From NCBI RefSeq assembly GCF_021130785.1, contig NC_060212.1:148143501-148207500 (forward strand): a stretch of 64,000 bases of DNA. Direction: 5' to 3'. Positions 1-9,611 of this stretch are shown here, in pieces. The notes below the pieces were generated by a model that was not told where the DNA came from, searched no databases, and worked only from the letters and a program-made list of their open reading frames with translations. Each line of letters opens with the position of its first letter. Position 1 is the stretch's first letter. The translations under genes were made by a program, and so were the position numbers. This DNA comes from Homalodisca vitripennis. Taxonomy: Eukaryota > Arthropoda > Insecta > Hemiptera > Cicadellidae.

Positions 1-762
1 GTCTGAAGCCAGCGTCTGTGGCTGGAAGTTATGTTTCCATCTCAGTTATTGTGATTCACGCTTGATAATGGATTTGATGAGTTTTGCAAAGTTTTAAATT
101 AAAAGTTTAGTTAAGCCAGCACTACGAATAAAATGTTTTATAATAAAACCCAAAGCTTATTATATATAATATTATCACTATTGTGCATAAAATGTATGCA
201 AATGAGATAAGAGTGGGTACACTGTTTATGTAAATATTTGCAACTATGACGTATTGTAGTTTTATAGAAATTATGTTACTATTATCACGATACATGGTTC
301 AAATAAAGGTTATATGTTTTATACGAATACGTAATAAAAAAATTTATGATCAATAAGGACATTATTTAAATCATAATTAAAAATTATAATTCTAGAGATT
401 ATAAAGACGTAGAATAAAAAGTGACTCCTGTTTATACTATTAGTGAGTTTTAAAGGATTGAATGTAAAGCAATAGTGACTTTTAAACTCAGTTTATTATT
501 AAAAGTGATTTTATACTTTATGGTTTGTTAGGGTCACAAAAATTAACAATATTTTGTCAGTGAAAGAGAATTTCATTGTTTGTCTTATATTGGAAAAGTA
601 ATTTACGGTATCTAAATATAAGAAAGAGTAATATAAATTTCAAATAGTGAAAATTTTACTTACGTACTAAAAATACTAGTTTTATTCTCTCTGTGAGGAA
701 TATAATATATCGGCGAATAAAGTATAGTAAAATAACGCCTTATAGTTAAAATATATTATATA
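1..762. other. AT-rich flank without recognisable gene
   Basis: No coding region, RNA gene or repeat boundary could be recognised here. The sequence is AT-rich with stops in all frames. Confidence 0.6.
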
Positions 763-1195
763 TCTTTATATAAATATATATTTCTTGTGTGCGTGTGTAT
801 GTTACTGAACTCCTCCTAAACGGGTGGACCGATTTTAATGAAACTTTTTGTGTGTCTTCAGTTGGATCCGAGAATGGTTTAGATTCATAATTCGGTCCAA
901 TTTTAATAGTTTTTTTAATTAATTTTTTAGTAATAAATTGTTGTTGATGGTGGAGTGTTTTACATTGGATCCGCCAGACTGCGCCACGACACGTAATACA
1001 AAGTGAACTGTTACTTAACAATTGTGAATATTTTCAGCTGAAGTTCATCAAAGAGGCAGAAACATTTGTTCACATTTAAAATTTAGAAAGTTCATATTTT
1101 AAATTTGTAAAGTGCTTGATCAGTAGTGTAATGCAGATTGCGAAGATGAAGTTTCACCAATTGTTCTACGTAAACATTATAATATTACAACACAG

Positions 1196-2045
1196 CCATA
1201 ATGTTTTTCTATTTTAATTCCAGGTTTTCCCGACAGTTTGTGCTGCTATCAAATTTGTGCGTTGTTTTGTAACATTCTGTAATTATTGTGTGAGTGCTAA
1301 TTGTTTATAATACATTAATAGAGATTGAAGATGTTTGAAGTGCATAAAAAACTATAGTTATTTATTAAAGTTATTGAACTCATTTTGCAAATTTATTGAA
1401 GTAAGTATATTGGTCGCATACCTCAAATAACCTAAGTAGCATACAAATCAAAAGGTTGTGTTTCTATGTGTGAATATTGTTAACAGTTTAGATAATCAAG
1501 TTTTAAACTAATTGGATTTAAAATAATTTGTTGTAATTTAGATTTTTTAATCTGCAGTCAAAATTGGTCAGATAAGTTCAAATTAAGTAGCATACAAATC
1601 ACATGTGTGAATAACTATTGTTAATAGTGTAGGAATTGGTTTTAAATTAAATTATGTTGGCCAGTTCTGATACTATACTGTAATTTTAAATAACTGTAAT
1701 GAAATTCGGTAGTTTAGATAGGCTAATCAGGAATACCAATAGAGATTATCCAGATATAAAATTAGCAGTTTTAGTAAAATACACTTTTAACTGAAATTTG
1801 TAAATATCAAGTGTGCAGCGATTGATCAGTTAATTTTTTGTTTATAAATAAATTGTTTTTTATCTTGGTATGTTTTAAATTGGATCCAGCAGAATGTGCT
1901 ACGATCGCAGTTTCAAATGTTTTTCTATTTTAATTTCAGGTTTTCCCGACAGTTTGTGCTGCTATCAAATTTATGTGTTGTTTTGTATCATCGTGTAATT
2001 ATTGTGTGAGTGCTAATTGTAATATTAAAATTAATAGAGAATCAC
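1196..2045 (+). repeat. Direct host repeats (copies at 1196-1330 and 1910-2045)
   Basis: A block containing TTTCCCGACAGTTTGTGCTG followed by ATCAAATTT and TTATTGTGTGAGTGCTAATTG occurs at about 1196-1330 and again at about 1910-2045. It occurs a third time in inverted orientation at about 19955-20085. The copies are clearly homologous by eye. The stretch between them (1330-1910) also carries sequence found inverted near 19760-19960. No coding potential was seen. Confidence 0.75.
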
Positions 2046-2097
2046 ATGTGTCAATAACTATTGTTAATAATGTAGGAATTGGTTTTAAATTAAATTC

Positions 2098-2237
2098 TGT
2101 TGGCCAGTTCTGATACTATACTATAATTTAAAATAACTATAATGAAATTCAGCAGTTTAGATAGGCTAATCAGAAATATCAATAATTTGATTGTGATGGA
2201 GGCCACTTATTGTACTTCAGACCTATAGGGAATACTT
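2098..2237 (+). repeat. Host repeat unit interrupted by the Polinton
   Basis: This unit (GGCCAGTTCTGATACTATAC ... GACCTATAGGGAATACTT) is homologous to units at 19030-19180, 19420-19590 and 20330-20420. It stops at ATACTT exactly where the Polinton begins and resumes with ATACTTATTTAATAT at 19018. Uninterrupted units read GGGAATACTTATTTAGTATT, giving the pre-insertion site. Confidence 0.9.
2232..2237. repeat. Left 6-bp target site duplication (ATACTT)
   Basis: ATACTT directly precedes the left terminal inverted repeat and is repeated at 19018-19023 directly after the right one. Six bases is the usual Polinton duplication length. Confidence 0.95.
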
Positions 2238-2412
2238 AGTAGATAGTAATATGGCGGTTCTAGACCACTTTCGGAGCCAACAGAAAATCAAGGGAAAATA
2301 CTGTTTAAAGGACAATAAACGAATCTGTAACTCACGAATGAAAAATTAACCGAATCTATAGCTGTTTTGCTTCTACTTTCTCAAATCAATCTATTTGAAA
2401 TGTCTGCTACGA
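2238..2412 (+). repeat. Polinton left terminal inverted repeat
   Basis: About 175 bp matching the reverse complement of 18844-19017 with only a handful of differences. It starts AGTAGATAGTAATATGGCGG and similarity ends just after GTCTGCTACGA. In Polintons such termini serve protein-primed replication and integration. Confidence 0.96.
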
Positions 2413-2417
2413 ATAAA

Positions 2418-2774
2418 CTATAAATTAAAACTTATAAACGGAAATGATGGAATTTTGCTAACAATCACTCGAGAAGTCGGGGAGAATGTGAGTAAAACCA
2501 CATTCTTTTCACGAGGTTCATTATTTATCTTTTCCAAGTGTACTATAAAATCATCGAGGATTTCTGGCTTAAAATCGTAGACAAATTCAACATCCAGATA
2601 ATGAAAAAATACGGGTAATATCTTTTCATAATAAACGTGTGTATCGATACCTACAAACCTAATGTATTCTTTGAAAAGGAAAATAATTTTTTCAATGGTT
2701 CTAAGAGATAAGTAAAAATTTTTATTCTGTTTTCTAAATTCTGTAACAAATTTTGTTTGTTTTTTTACCTCCAT
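2418..2774 (-). CDS. Hypothetical Polinton protein, 118 aa
   Basis: An intact 118-codon frame next to the left terminal repeat, starting MEVKKQTKF and ending six bases inside the repeat boundary. It is rich in aromatic and charged residues (for example FFHYLDVEFVYDF near residues 57-69), with no zinc motif, signal peptide or membrane segment. I do not recognise a family. Unlike many neighbours its ATG is not in a TAAATGG context (it reads GCAATATGGAGG). The overlapping plus-strand frame at 2395-2580 is taken as a shadow. Confidence 0.5.
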   Translation of the reverse strand: MEVKKQTKFVTEFRKQNKNFYLSLRTIEKIIFLFKEYIRFVGIDTHVYYEKILPVFFHYLDVEFVYDFKPEILDDFIVHLEKINNEPREKNVVLLTFSPTSRVIVSKIPSFPFISFNL

Positions 2775-2833
2775 ATTGCAATTTTGTAAGCAGATTATTC
2801 AAATGTGTTAGTTTATTTCGAAATTTCTTAGGT

Positions 2834-2944
2834 TTAGGTCTTTTCGTACAAAATTAAATTACAACCTCTACAAACTAAATATCTTTTATCGATAATTTCT
2901 CCTCTATTAGAACACTTGTAACAGTTGGCATTATACTCTTCCAT
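2834..2944 (-). CDS. Mini zinc-ribbon protein, 36 aa
   Basis: A 36-codon intact frame, too short for usual cutoffs. It begins MEEYNANCYKC and contains two CxxC pairs (Cys8/Cys11 and Cys25/Cys28), a minimal zinc ribbon. The start lies in TTTAAATGG, shared with many genes of the element, and faces the divergent gene at 2971 across a 26-bp gap. Function is unknown; nucleic-acid binding or transcription is a reasonable inference for such ribbons in DNA viruses. Confidence 0.65.
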   Translation of the reverse strand: MEEYNANCYKCSNRGEIIDKRYLVCRGCNLILYEKT

Positions 2945-2974
2945 TTAAACAGAAAGATTTTTTTGTTTAAATGG
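2941..2974. promoter_or_regulatory. Symmetric bidirectional TAAATGG promoter
   Basis: The 34 bases read CCATTTAAAC, an AT-rich core, then GTTTAAATGG: a 10-bp perfect inverted repeat that places an ATG inside TTTAAATGG on both strands. It drives the mini zinc ribbon (minus) and the 86-aa ORF (plus). Confidence 0.6.
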
Positions 2975-3231
2975 AGATTATTGAACTAACTCTGCCGAGA
3001 TATAAATTTTTCAGCGCAAATGTTTATGTTTATATTTCAACTACCGAGATAAAAAGAAATGATTTTATTTTATTATTCAACTATTTAGGATATTTTGTCT
3101 ATGATTACAAAGATTATTCCGGAAGAAATCGAGATTTTTCATCAGCGAAAGAGTATATTTTTGAAGTTTTAGAAGGAATGAAAGAGAATAATATGAACAT
3201 AATCAATTATTGTAAAAGACAAAATGAATGA
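2971..3231 (+). CDS. Hypothetical Polinton protein, 86 aa
   Basis: An intact 86-codon frame with start ATGGAGATT in the TTTAAATGG context. It begins MEIIELTLPRYKFF and has an aromatic middle (residues 29-47) and a charged C-terminus. No family is recognised. It ends just where non-Polinton repeat sequence (the SINE block) begins, so the original C-terminus could have been altered by that insertion. Confidence 0.55.
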   Translation: MEIIELTLPRYKFFSANVYVYISTTEIKRNDFILLFNYLGYFVYDYKDYSGRNRDFSSAKEYIFEVLEGMKENNMNIINYCKRQNE

Positions 3232-3800
3232 TTGTGTCTTTGGTGTAGTGTTGTTAGTGTGCGTGTTTGCGCTATGGGAATCACATCACATTCAACTTTC
3301 TACGGTGTCTATTGTTTAGAGACTTGGCCTTGCACTGCTACTGTCCAACCAAGTTAATGGCTAGGAGCTGTAAATTCGGGTCTTAGACTCTGGAATTTTT
3401 TTGTTCCCAAGTCTCTTTTTTTCTTTGGTAACTACTGTGTAGAAGTTGATGGAGAGATTCAATTAGGGAATTTGTGTCGGGTGTTTTGTAAGTGTAATGT
3501 TGTATTAATGAACGATGTGAATGATGAATGTAATGAACGAATTAAGGAAGAGAAGGAATTAAGGAATGAAGTGGAAAGGTGAGGAAGCAAATGGCGCGCC
3601 AACCACAGTTGTCATTACTCGGCTTGTTCTATAGTCATTACACTATGGCCACTCGTGTAAAAGACTTGTCCCCAACCACTGAACGACAACCATGTCTTCC
3701 TCAATAAAAAGCGCGCCTGAAGCTCTGGGATTTGAACCCAGAACCTCAGGCTTTGAAGGCAAGCGTCTTACCAACTGAGCTACGGAGAGTCTCGAAAGTT
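3232..3800 (-). repeat. tRNA-derived SINE-like insertion inside the Polinton
   Basis: Composition changes abruptly here from viral AT-rich coding to a mixed sequence with GT-rich tracts, GGCGCGCC-type palindromes and a tRNA-like head at 3716-3791. On the minus strand the head is followed by a unique body and a low-complexity tail region. The block separates the small ORFs from the capsid gene and has no coding match to Polinton genes, so it is read as a later insertion. Exact ends and target duplication were not resolved. Confidence 0.6.
3716..3791 (-). repeat. tRNA-like Pol III promoter (SINE head)
   Basis: The minus strand has an A-box-like TAGCTCAGTTGG and a B-box GGTTCAAATCC, with a perfect 5-bp T-stem (CTGGG/CCCAG). 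The acceptor stem does not pair and the anticodon arm is poor, so this is a tRNA relic acting as a SINE head rather than a working tRNA gene. Confidence 0.7.
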
Positions 3801-4421
3801 ATAAGCTATATCTCTGCTATATAAGTTGTTCAATTAGGAGTGCTAGTTTACAAATTTATTAATAATTTTATATTTCAAAAACCACTCAACCGATTTTAAT
3901 GAAATTTGGTACACATATAGTAAATACTTAACTCTTTCGACTTAACTTATCCATAAGGGTGAAATCATCCCCTATTTCTTAATATTCATAAAAAAATAAA
4001 AAAAATTATCAGAAAAATCTGAAACTTCAAAAACAGGCGAGTTCAACTTAAAATTTCATGAAAATAACAAAATTTTCAAAAACTACCCCAATCATCCCTT
4101 ATCTTAAAACTCTTATATCTCGAGAACTATTGGAGCTTTTTTGCTGAAATTTGGTATAATGGATCAGTAAATATTAAAGTATTTTTTAAAATCATAACTT
4201 CCGGTCCAACCCTTAAGATGACCTTGGAATAGTTTTTTGTTAATATCATCCCCATTTTTTAAGATATTCTTTTGAAATTAAAAATGAATACTTATATCAA
4301 TGTCCTTTAACAATTCTGTAAAGTTTTAAAATTATCCGATGAATAATAGTGAAAATAAGACGTGATTTTTTCTGAATTTCTCTAATATCGTTCTTAATCA
4401 CATCATAGGCTAAAAAATTTC
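3801..4421. repeat. Non-coding repeat-like block between SINE and capsid gene
   Basis: It contains ACCGATTTTAATGAAATTTGG-like phrases (about 3891-3910) repeated in looser form near 4135-4155, recalling the Helitron-associated sequence at 825-845. No coding region is seen. It is probably further inserted repeat DNA plus decayed 3' flank of the capsid gene. Confidence 0.45.
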
Positions 4422-5568
4422 TCAGAAACCACAACCACATAAACAAATCGCGTTTGTAACAGCTTTTTGAAAATCCATATTGATAATTATATCGTTCTTT
4501 GAACCAGAAATATTTGTCATACTCTTTGTTGTATCAATGACATAAATAGGTCTATTCGCTAAAAATTCTTTAGGATTGTAATACATTTCCTTATTATTAC
4601 AGTAAACTTTCTTAAAATCTTGATACATCTGATACATGAATTCTGAAAATACCTCCTGAAATGTTTAAATTTTGTAATTCATCTGGATAATAAAGAACCG
4701 TTCAATTTTACTCTGATATTTTTTACATCCAAACTATCAAACTTTGAAGGATTTTTTTCTTGATTATTCTGTCTACCTGTTTGAAAACCAATGATAACGA
4801 ACTTGGGATTGAAGATATTTCTATAAATATTTGTAATATCGAACGAATAAGTTTGTTCCGGAAATACCTTTTTGTTCAATACATTGCCAATCTAGAAAAT
4901 TAAACATAATGTTTTGACTTTTTTGTAATTTCATCAATCAACCTAATTTTACTCGTGGTTTTATAATCAATCATTGGAACTCTAATAAAAAAATCTGTAA
5001 TTGTTATTTTTCCATCAACAGGCATAACATTTCCAGTTGCAGTCTTCAGAATCACATCATCGTCTTCTGCTCTTATAAAACTTAGATAAAATCCTCCTTT
5101 ATAGATCGGAATAGTAACATTTTCAAAAAATCCTAATCCAAAATGAGATAAATTTCCAGCTGCTTCAAAAACACCAAATTTAAAATCTGATTCAAAGCCA
5201 TTAGAAGTTTGAGAAATAACATCACTTTTTGAATACGAAATAGTTCCTTTAATCGTGCTTAATTAGCCACAGTTTTCGACTTCTTCTATCAATTTATTGT
5301 GTTTTCTTACTTCAATCTTAGAAAATAAAAACGGTATAAAATTATCGATTAATCTAACATTATCAGTTCCAAGATATGCTTGACCATCTTGTTTTGTTAA
5401 AGTTCCAGAAATATAAAACTGGAAGTTAGACGAGCAAAAATTATCTCCAAAATCAATATTAAACTCAGTTCTTTTATTCGGTTCATTCAAATGTTGTTTA
5501 CTAATTGGATAGAAATTTTTAAACTCCGCCCTTTCAATATCACTAGCATATTTTCTGTAGTCCGCCAT
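4422..5568 (-). pseudogene. MCP: Polinton major capsid protein (double jelly-roll), broken
   Basis: Major capsid (hexon-like) protein expected to form the icosahedral shell. The start MADYRKYASD is in the ATTAAATGGCG context. The N-terminal part runs to KHNKLIEEVENCG, where an in-frame TAA (5263-5265) interrupts it; the same frame then continues for over 100 codons. A frame change near 4880-4900 leads into a segment with NPKFVIIGFQTGR and a DVKNIRVKLNGS strand, typical of Polinton capsids. A further change precedes the C-terminal piece (4422-4637). Total span is about 380 codons, somewhat short for Polinton capsids. Identification rests on motif memory and on position among other virion genes. 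Confidence 0.85.
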
Positions 5569-5715
5569 TTAATAGGAGAAAATTTAGAAATTTTAAACAT
5601 CATGTATAAGAAAGATATCATTTTTTCATCGATCTAATGTACGTTTTTTATAAGAAAAGATATAAATTTTAGTCATTTTTAATGATCTACTTCGTCATAT
5701 TCGGGATTCTCTTCC

Positions 5716-6078
5716 TTAAATTTTGCGATCTCGGTCACATATTTCAATAAAATTTGCACAGGATAGTAAACCGCTATCTTTAATATTGTTCCAATCAACT
5801 GTATCTTTATTTTCATCCAAAAACTTTATACTCAAGTGTTGATAGAGGCAAAGAACAGACATATGATCTTTTAATTGATAATGTATATTTTCTTGAATGA
5901 ACTCTGGGGACAGATTTTGATATTTAGCAATGTTATACCAATTCAATTTGTTTACGTATAATCTCATCATATCTTCGGATAATTCATATTTTTGAGAAAT
6001 ATCATCCCAATGTTCTTTTTTCAAATCTCTTTCGTGTTGCATTATAAAAAGATCGAAAGCACTGTAATGTCCCGCCAT
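5716..6078 (-). CDS. LS-x-FI/W repeat protein
   Basis: Intact frame of about 120 codons from ATGGCGGGAC (MAGHYSAFD); an upstream in-frame ATG at 6105 is less likely because it would run into the neighbouring zinc-ribbon gene. It contains degenerate repeats of about 20-22 residues, such as YELSEDMMRLYVNKLNW and YQNLSPEFIQENI, then LSIKFLDENKDTVDW. This W...LS..F(I/L) repeat type is common in giant-virus and Polinton proteins of unknown role. It lies between the capsid and a zinc-ribbon gene, all on minus. Confidence 0.65.
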   Translation of the reverse strand: MAGHYSAFDLFIMQHERDLKKEHWDDISQKYELSEDMMRLYVNKLNWYNIAKYQNLSPEFIQENIHYQLKDHMSVLCLYQHLSIKFLDENKDTVDWNNIKDSGLLSCANFIEICDRDRKI

Positions 6079-6101
6079 CTCTATTTTATTAGGAAAAAAT
6101 T

Positions 6102-6245
6102 TCAAGGTTTTATAAATTTGCTCTTTTTTGCGTCACATTCAGCACATTTTCCAGAAATTCTTTTAACTCCATTGATATTTGCGTAATATTTTATATCATT
6201 TGTTGCAGTTTTTTCTTTACATCTCACACAGTATATGAGCGCCAT
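6102..6245 (-). CDS. Zinc-ribbon protein (DUF5679-like), 47 aa
   Basis: A 47-codon intact frame beginning MALIYCVRCKEKT. It has two CxxC knuckles (Cys6/Cys9 and Cys34/Cys37) followed by a basic KKSKFIKP tail, the pattern of the small DUF5679-type zinc ribbons of Polintons and large DNA viruses. The start is in TATATAAATGGCG. A paralogue is encoded at 14177-14332. DNA or transcription-factor binding is inferred. Confidence 0.8.
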   Translation of the reverse strand: MALIYCVRCKEKTATNDIKYYANINGVKRISGKCAECDAKKSKFIKP

Positions 6246-6252
6246 TTATATA
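6243..6252 (-). promoter_or_regulatory. TATATAAATGG start motif (representative)
   Basis: The element-wide motif, with the ATG embedded in TAAATGG. Other instances have start codons at 2944, 5568, 8022, 9349, 10282, 12880, 13298, 14332 and 18255 on minus, and at 2971, 11142, 11437, 11740 and 18525 on plus. Confidence 0.6.
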
Positions 6253-6263
6253 AGGAAATTTTA

Positions 6264-7173
6264 TCATGCATAAAACCCTGCGAGAATACCTATTTCAGTA
6301 AGATCTTCCTCGAACTTATTAATTTTTTCTTCTAATTTTTGAAATTTGACAGCATAAGAATCATTGTATTCAACAAATTTATGACCAATATTCTCAAAAG
6401 TTTTCGTAGCATCTAAACTAAACTTATCAAAAGACTCTTTAAATTTAGTAAGTTTTTCATTAATTTCACCAACATCGTCTACTGATCTTTTTACTTCTTT
6501 CATCAAGTTTTTCATAGACTTCTGTTGTAAAATCTTTAACATGCTGTTTATGATTCTCATAATTTTGTTTTAGTTCATTAAACATTTTAATAGGATCTTC
6601 TAATTGAATCATTACAACAACATCAAATGGATTAATTCCTTTACTAACACTGCTAATTCTTTTACCTTTAAAATCTAAGGCATTTTTAACATTCGGATCA
6701 TGTAAATCAACAATATCGATGTTTTCTGATAATTTTAGAGGTTTTAAAATTTGTTCTTTAACAACAACATCATGTTTGTCAATACCGGGTCGAACACCGA
6801 CAATTCTCTTTTTATTAGCCAAACTAACATAATTCTTTTCAACTTTGATCGCTTCAGTAATTTTATCAGCTTTTTTCGATATGAGACATTAAATTGGTAA
6901 ATATTTTTTTTGCACCATCTTCAAATTCTTTTTTTCAATGTTTTTATTTTATCAGCAACTTCATTTGAACTCATGAAATTTGCAAGTTTGTTATCATATT
7001 CTGCTTTAAAATCATCAATCTCGACTGCAAACATATCTGAATCTGGAAGGTTTTGTAATAAATTTTCTAACTTGTTATCAAACTCATTTCTCAAAACTAT
7101 CAAAATTCAAACTATTATCTACATTTTGAATAATTTGTATTCCAAATACGTCAAAAATATTTTGTGAATCCAT
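6264..7173 (-). pseudogene. Fibre-like coiled-coil virion protein, broken
   Basis: Three overlapping frames form one minus-strand gene starting MDSQNIFDVFG at 7173. The frame changes near 7090-7105, around 6820-6920 and near 6470-6560. The middle contains two copies of a KRI-V-x-G-I-x-x-D-V-V motif (KRIVGVRPGIDKHDVVV and KRISSVSKGINPFDVVV), resembling the repeat of phage and Polinton tail/fibre proteins. The C-terminal third is a heptad-rich coiled coil (EKLTKFKESFDKFSLDATK). A receptor-binding or vertex fibre role is inferred from this architecture and from its place in the virion gene cluster. Confidence 0.6.
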
Positions 7174-7227
7174 ATTTATTAAGTAATAATTTGTTAACAA
7201 CTTCTTTAAAATCTTTACCATCACTCA

Positions 7228-7583
7228 TCATTCAACACAAAAAACACATAAATGACCACAAATTGGGGGATCTTTATAGTCTTGAATCTGAGAATCATTG
7301 TAGTAGACGCTTGATTTTTTCAAATATTTAATCAATTCTATAGGTGGTTTGTCCTCAATTCTTCCATACGAATCAAAATAACATGCATTCTTATCATTTT
7401 TATAATAACAAATCCAATGCGTTCCACTTCCCATAATCGAGTCTAAATTCACAATTCCACATTCAAATTTTCTTAACTTTCTCAGGTAATGTATCTCTCA
7501 TGAAGATTCCTCTAAAATGTTTAATATTTTTGCAGATTTCTTCCAATTCCCCGAATGTTAAAGGTTTGATTTCAAATTTTTTT
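7228..7583 (-). pseudogene. PRO: Adenain-like cysteine protease (PRO), broken
   Basis: Maturation protease of the adenain/ULP1 type, expected to process virion proteins. The C-terminal frame (7228-7452) shows the catalytic His in GSGTHWICYY, an acidic residue in YFDSYG, the oxyanion Gln in DSQIQDY and the catalytic Cys in CGHLCVFC, all in the right order. The N-terminal part (LTFGELEEICKN ... FRGIFMRDTLPEK) lies in another frame and hits a stop near 7460, so there is a frameshift. No clear ATG was found between the upstream stop and LTFGEL. The active-site residues are all present. Confidence 0.88.
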
Positions 7584-8022
7584 TTAATGTTTTGATTTCA
7601 CGTAATTCAAAGTTTTTTCATCTAATCCAGATCCTGTAACATCTTCCAACTCTTTATCTAACCAATTTAAAATGTTTCGAACAATAGGAATCACATCCTT
7701 TTTAACGATTGGAGCAGCTTTACGAACATAAGGAACAACATTTTTAACAACTGGAATATTTTTTCCAAAATCTAATAAATCTTTCAAAAGTCCACCATTT
7801 TTAAGTTCTTTCAACTGATTATAAGAAAATTCTATTCTGGTTCCTTTATTGTTTTTCTTATGTTTTTCGAGTTTATTGTATTGTCTATTTGTTAAAAATA
7901 TCTTATCTTCGCCATTTTTTAGTTGATCCTATTTTAAATTGAATACTAACGGGTATTTTCTTCTTAAAAGCGGATTTTATTTTTTCTTTCTGATTTTTGC
8001 TGAAGTTTACGTTCACCTCCAT
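7584..8022 (-). pseudogene. pX-like basic capsid-associated protein, broken
   Basis: The gene starts MEVNVNFSKNQKEKIKS in TATATAAATGGAG. A frame change at about 7920 leads to the LTNRQYNKLEKHKKNNKGT stretch, then a second change leads into FSYNQLKELKNGGLLKDLL (7584-7814 frame). This order, with two QYNKLEK / QLKELKNGG-type elements, basic composition and a hydrophobic C-terminus (NIPVVKNVVPYVRKAAPIV), matches small Polinton proteins likened to adenovirus core or minor proteins. It sits directly upstream of the protease, and the frames may touch. Confidence 0.65.
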
Positions 8023-8030
8023 TTATATAG

Positions 8031-9349
8031 TTAAAATTTCAAGTTCTCTTCGATTCCCATTCCTAGTTTTCTCTTCAAAAACATTGCTCCAGCTGTTGGA
8101 AGCGCAACAAATCTTTCACCTAAACTAGCATCTTTTGATAAAAATCTATCCATTGCTTTATCTTGCAAAACTTTATCTGCTATATGTCTGGAATTTGTGT
8201 CTCTATGTTTTGCATAACAAATATCGTGTTCCATAGCAGCTTGATCTAATTTATTTATACCAGGATCTCCTCTTTTTAGTCTTTTTTCGAGTTTTGTGCC
8301 AGGCCCCAGATACTGATAAGTTGGTACGTGTAATTCAAAAGGTAAATTGTTGATAAAAATCATTCAAAAGTCCACTACCCTCAATCATAGATGAACTTAT
8401 TGCCGGCAAAATTCGTTTTAAATATTTAATTCCATCAGGTTTTTCAATCATTTCGTCAAGTTTGTTCGAAATAAAATATTTAATTGCTTTCTTTTCATTC
8501 AAAAAATTGTTATTTTTCCAGCCTTCTCTTGAGCATAAATATAATTTATAATTCCATCGAGTTTTGTCAAATCGTCGATATATCTGTATTCAATCTTATT
8601 ATCACTGTATTTTCTCACACCTGATCCTTCAATTCGTTTTTTTCCCCAAATTGGTTTAATTAATTTAATATATTTTTTTACCTCTACTTGACTTAGGCTT
8701 CTTAGTAGATGGATCATTATTTTTGTAAATTGAGTCAGATTCCCATAAAATTTCTGTATACTTTTTCAAATCTTCTTCAGAATATAAATTATCTTTTGGA
8801 GCGTCATAGTCTGTTAATAATCTCCATAAACCTTGAGTTCCTTCATATGTTTTTTTATTAATAATGATATCATTATGCTCAAAATTCACGGGCAAATTTC
8901 CAATCATAAAACTTTTCTTTTTTCTGTCCCAATACAAACCAAATTTATCATCCTTTGCTCTAGGAAGAAATTTTTTACCAATTTCACCAATTATTATATC
9001 CGTTTGTTCCAGGACTTATTGGTTCAACTATGGTAGAGTCTTCAATGATTCGAGGTCTAAATGGTGTCGACGATGGTAATTTTGGCAATTCAAACTCTTC
9101 AGATTCTGGAATTGAAATATCGGCAAATTGTCGTACAACTGGAACCAAATTCATCAAATTTTGATTATCACTTAAAACATTTTCAATTTTGCCCTCAACG
9201 TTTTTTATTGCAGAAGTTACAGGTTGATTGATTTTTTGAATAAATTCTTGTTCTTTTTCATCAATTCGAATCTGTTCTTTAAATTCTTTGATTAAATTCT
9301 TTTCGATTTGATCAAGTTTTTTCGCTTCTTCTGAAGTTACGTTCGCCAT
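8031..9349 (-). pseudogene. Large structural protein with C-terminal phospholipase A2 domain, broken
   Basis: One gene of about 440 codons read in successive frames: 8984-9349 (MANVTSEEAKKLDQIEK), 8665-8937, 8499-8717, about 8365-8500, then 8031-8363. The C-terminus is a viral phospholipase A2: calcium loop YLGPG (residues 18-22 of the last frame), then MEHDICY with the catalytic His-Asp pair near 8222-8228, and DTNSRHIADK. The middle holds SFMIGNLPVNFEHNDIIIN and GTQGLWRLLTDYD, followed by NDPSTKKPKSSRGKK, conserved in insect Polintons as I recall them. In parvoviruses such domains breach endosomal membranes during entry; a like role is inferred here. At least four frame changes are present. 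Confidence 0.85.
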
Positions 9350-9365
9350 TTATTTAGGAAAATTT

Positions 9366-9506
9366 TGAAACGTGAACGTGAACGAGAACGAGAACGAGAA
9401 CGTGAACGAGAACGAGAACGAGAACGAGAACGTAAACGTGAACACGAAGCGTGAAAACGTGAACGTGTAACGTAAAACGTGAACACGAAGCGTGAAAACG
9501 TGAACA
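9366..9506. repeat. (GAACGW)n hexamer tandem repeat
   Basis: A tract of GAACGA/GAACGT hexamers is followed by two copies of a GTGAACACGAAGCGTGAAAAC phrase built from the same hexamer. It lies between the structural gene and the ATPase gene and is the only strongly GC-richer simple repeat in the element. Confidence 0.95.
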
Positions 9507-9611
9507 GAATTTACCGTTTTTTTTCAGTTGTTTTCATAATGTAAATAAAAAGTAAAGATAATGTAAAAAATAATTGTAACAAATATTTTATCGAGTAAAT
9601 TTGTCAGACCA

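Noticed and set aside
3716..3791. A functional tRNA gene on the minus strand
   Set aside because: The A and B boxes and T-stem are good, but the acceptor stem does not pair and the anticodon arm is weak; a SINE head fits better.
8031..8363. An endogenous parvovirus from the phospholipase A2 motif
   Set aside because: The frame is embedded in a Polinton virion gene, with no parvoviral NS or capsid sequence nearby.
9366..9506. A CRISPR-like array
   Set aside because: It is a hexamer tandem repeat with no spacers, in a eukaryotic context.
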